DNA of 11,901 nt from Candidatus Aenigmatarchaeota archaeon (GTDB taxonomy: Archaea > Aenigmatarchaeota > Aenigmatarchaeia > QMZP01). The stretch is from NCBI GenBank assembly GCA_030672885.1, contig DAOVFN010000009.1, positions 1 to 11,901 on the forward strand, given 5' to 3'. The notes below the pieces were generated by a model, which was not told the DNA's origin, searched no databases, and saw only the letters and a list, made by a program, of their open reading frames with translations. Positions 11,324 through 11,901 of the stretch are shown here, one piece after another. Each line of letters starts with the position of its first letter. Within the stretch, counting starts at the first letter, position 1. The translations under genes and the position numbers were made by a program.

Positions 11324-11901
11324 ATGCTCAAGAGACTCGTGTTCTTCTGCACACTCCTGCTTCTGACGGCTCCGCTGGGAGAGGCAAAGCTATTTGACAG
11401 TCCCGAGACAGTGAGCTACCTTCATGCCGAGGTAACCAAGGAGGGCAGCGTCACCCTGGAGAGCACGGGTGTGGGGGCAAGGGCAGACAGTCTTGAAATC
11501 AGGCACTCTGCCCCACAGGAGACTTACAGGCAGTCGTCTGAGATAAAATCAGTCACCGGCCCCGATGAATACGCCCTCGAGAAGGACGACTTCGGGAATG
11601 ATGTGATTGTCCTCACCTGGAACAAGCCCCCGCTTGAGCAGAAGCTGGACTACTGCATCGTGTTTGACGTAAGGGTCTGGGACAGGGACGACCCTGCTGG
11701 GGACCTGGACTTTCCCACGACACCCATGACAGAGGCTACCCAGGAGATGACAGAGAAGGCCTATGAGATTGCCCGGGGGCTCGGTGACAGGGAGAAGTTC
11801 ATGGCGCTTGCATCCTATGTGCATGACATTGTCGAATATGACAAGACATACCAGAACACCCAGAAATCCGCGGAATGGGTGTTTCGGAACAGGGAGGCTG
11901 T
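11324..11901 (+). CDS. Secreted transglutaminase-like protein, 3' end outside the window
   Basis: 192 complete codons and part of another are visible. The N-terminus MLKRLVFFCTLLLLTAPLGEA is a signal peptide or lipobox-less anchor (basic start, hydrophobic core 5-17, small residues near 19-21). After a beta-rich region (about 25-125) comes a helical segment (EMTEKAYEIARGL, KFMALASYVHDIVEYD) and QKSAEWVFRNREAV, the classic run-up to the catalytic cysteine of archaeal and bacterial transglutaminase-core proteins; that cysteine would be the first residues beyond the window. The start is supported by the TATA spacing. Likely roles are peptide-bond or isopeptide chemistry outside the membrane; the substrate is unknown. 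The minus-strand frame at 11549-11824 is a shadow. Confidence 0.8.
   Translation, partial: MLKRLVFFCTLLLLTAPLGEAKLFDSPETVSYLHAEVTKEGSVTLESTGVGARADSLEIRHSAPQETYRQSSEIKSVTGPDEYALEKDDFGNDVIVLTWNKPPLEQKLDYCIVFDVRVWDRDDPAGDLDFPTTPMTEATQEMTEKAYEIARGLGDREKFMALASYVHDIVEYDKTYQNTQKSAEWVFRNREA

Overview
The window is a gene-dense archaeal chromosome segment with roughly half G+C. Archaeal markers are ribosomal protein S15 of the archaeal/eukaryotic length, RNA polymerase subunit K, an RFC small subunit, a CarS-type CDP-archaeol synthase, a PIN-KH ATPase, tRNA genes split by archaeal-type introns, and TATA boxes about 25 bases upstream of starts (several genes look leaderless). The lineage cannot be fixed from this alone. 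Non-canonical tRNA introns together with a bacterial/eukaryotic-type adenylate kinase are compatible with a DPANN-like archaeon such as Micrarchaeota, but that is inference.

Layout. 1-909: 3' part of a threonine synthase gene. 974-1429: rpsO (S15). 1506-5880 is on the minus strand; read 5' to 3' it holds a PAC2-family protein, rpoK, enolase (the rpoK-eno order is a conserved archaeal cluster) and, after a 329-base gap, a PIN/ATPase/KH protein resembling PINA. 5940-6221: a small unknown gene divergent from the PAC2 gene. 6330-7061: a tRNA cluster, Glu(CUC)-Ile(GAU)-Ala(CGC). 7049-8306: a short AT-rich segment bounded by a 15-bp direct repeat of the tRNA-Ala 3' end, carrying one methyltransferase gene. 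8339-8887: carS. 8912-11232, minus strand: rfcS, then adk and tmk as a probable operon. 11324-end: start of a secreted transglutaminase-like protein.

The most unusual part is the tRNA cluster. Each of the three tRNA genes contains two introns, one at 37/38 in the anticodon loop and one at about 59/60 in the T loop. Five of the six introns (69-101 nt) are related: a 5' TAARCC segment pairs with an internal GGYTT, followed by a conserved purine-rich linker, usually a second hairpin opened by GGAG and closed by CTTCC, and then a variable 3' tail that can pair with the host exon. The tRNA-Ile anticodon intron and the tRNA-Ala T-loop intron are identical over their first 55 nt except at two positions, and these two positions pair with each other (G-C versus A-U). 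This looks like a structured, mobile tRNA-intron family that moves between tRNAs and between positions.

Two enzymes have altered active-site motifs: thymidylate kinase lacks the P-loop lysine, and enolase lacks the usual GDEGGFAP motif. The tRNA-Ala 3' end appears to have served as an integration site; the repeated part begins one base after the proposed T-loop intron.
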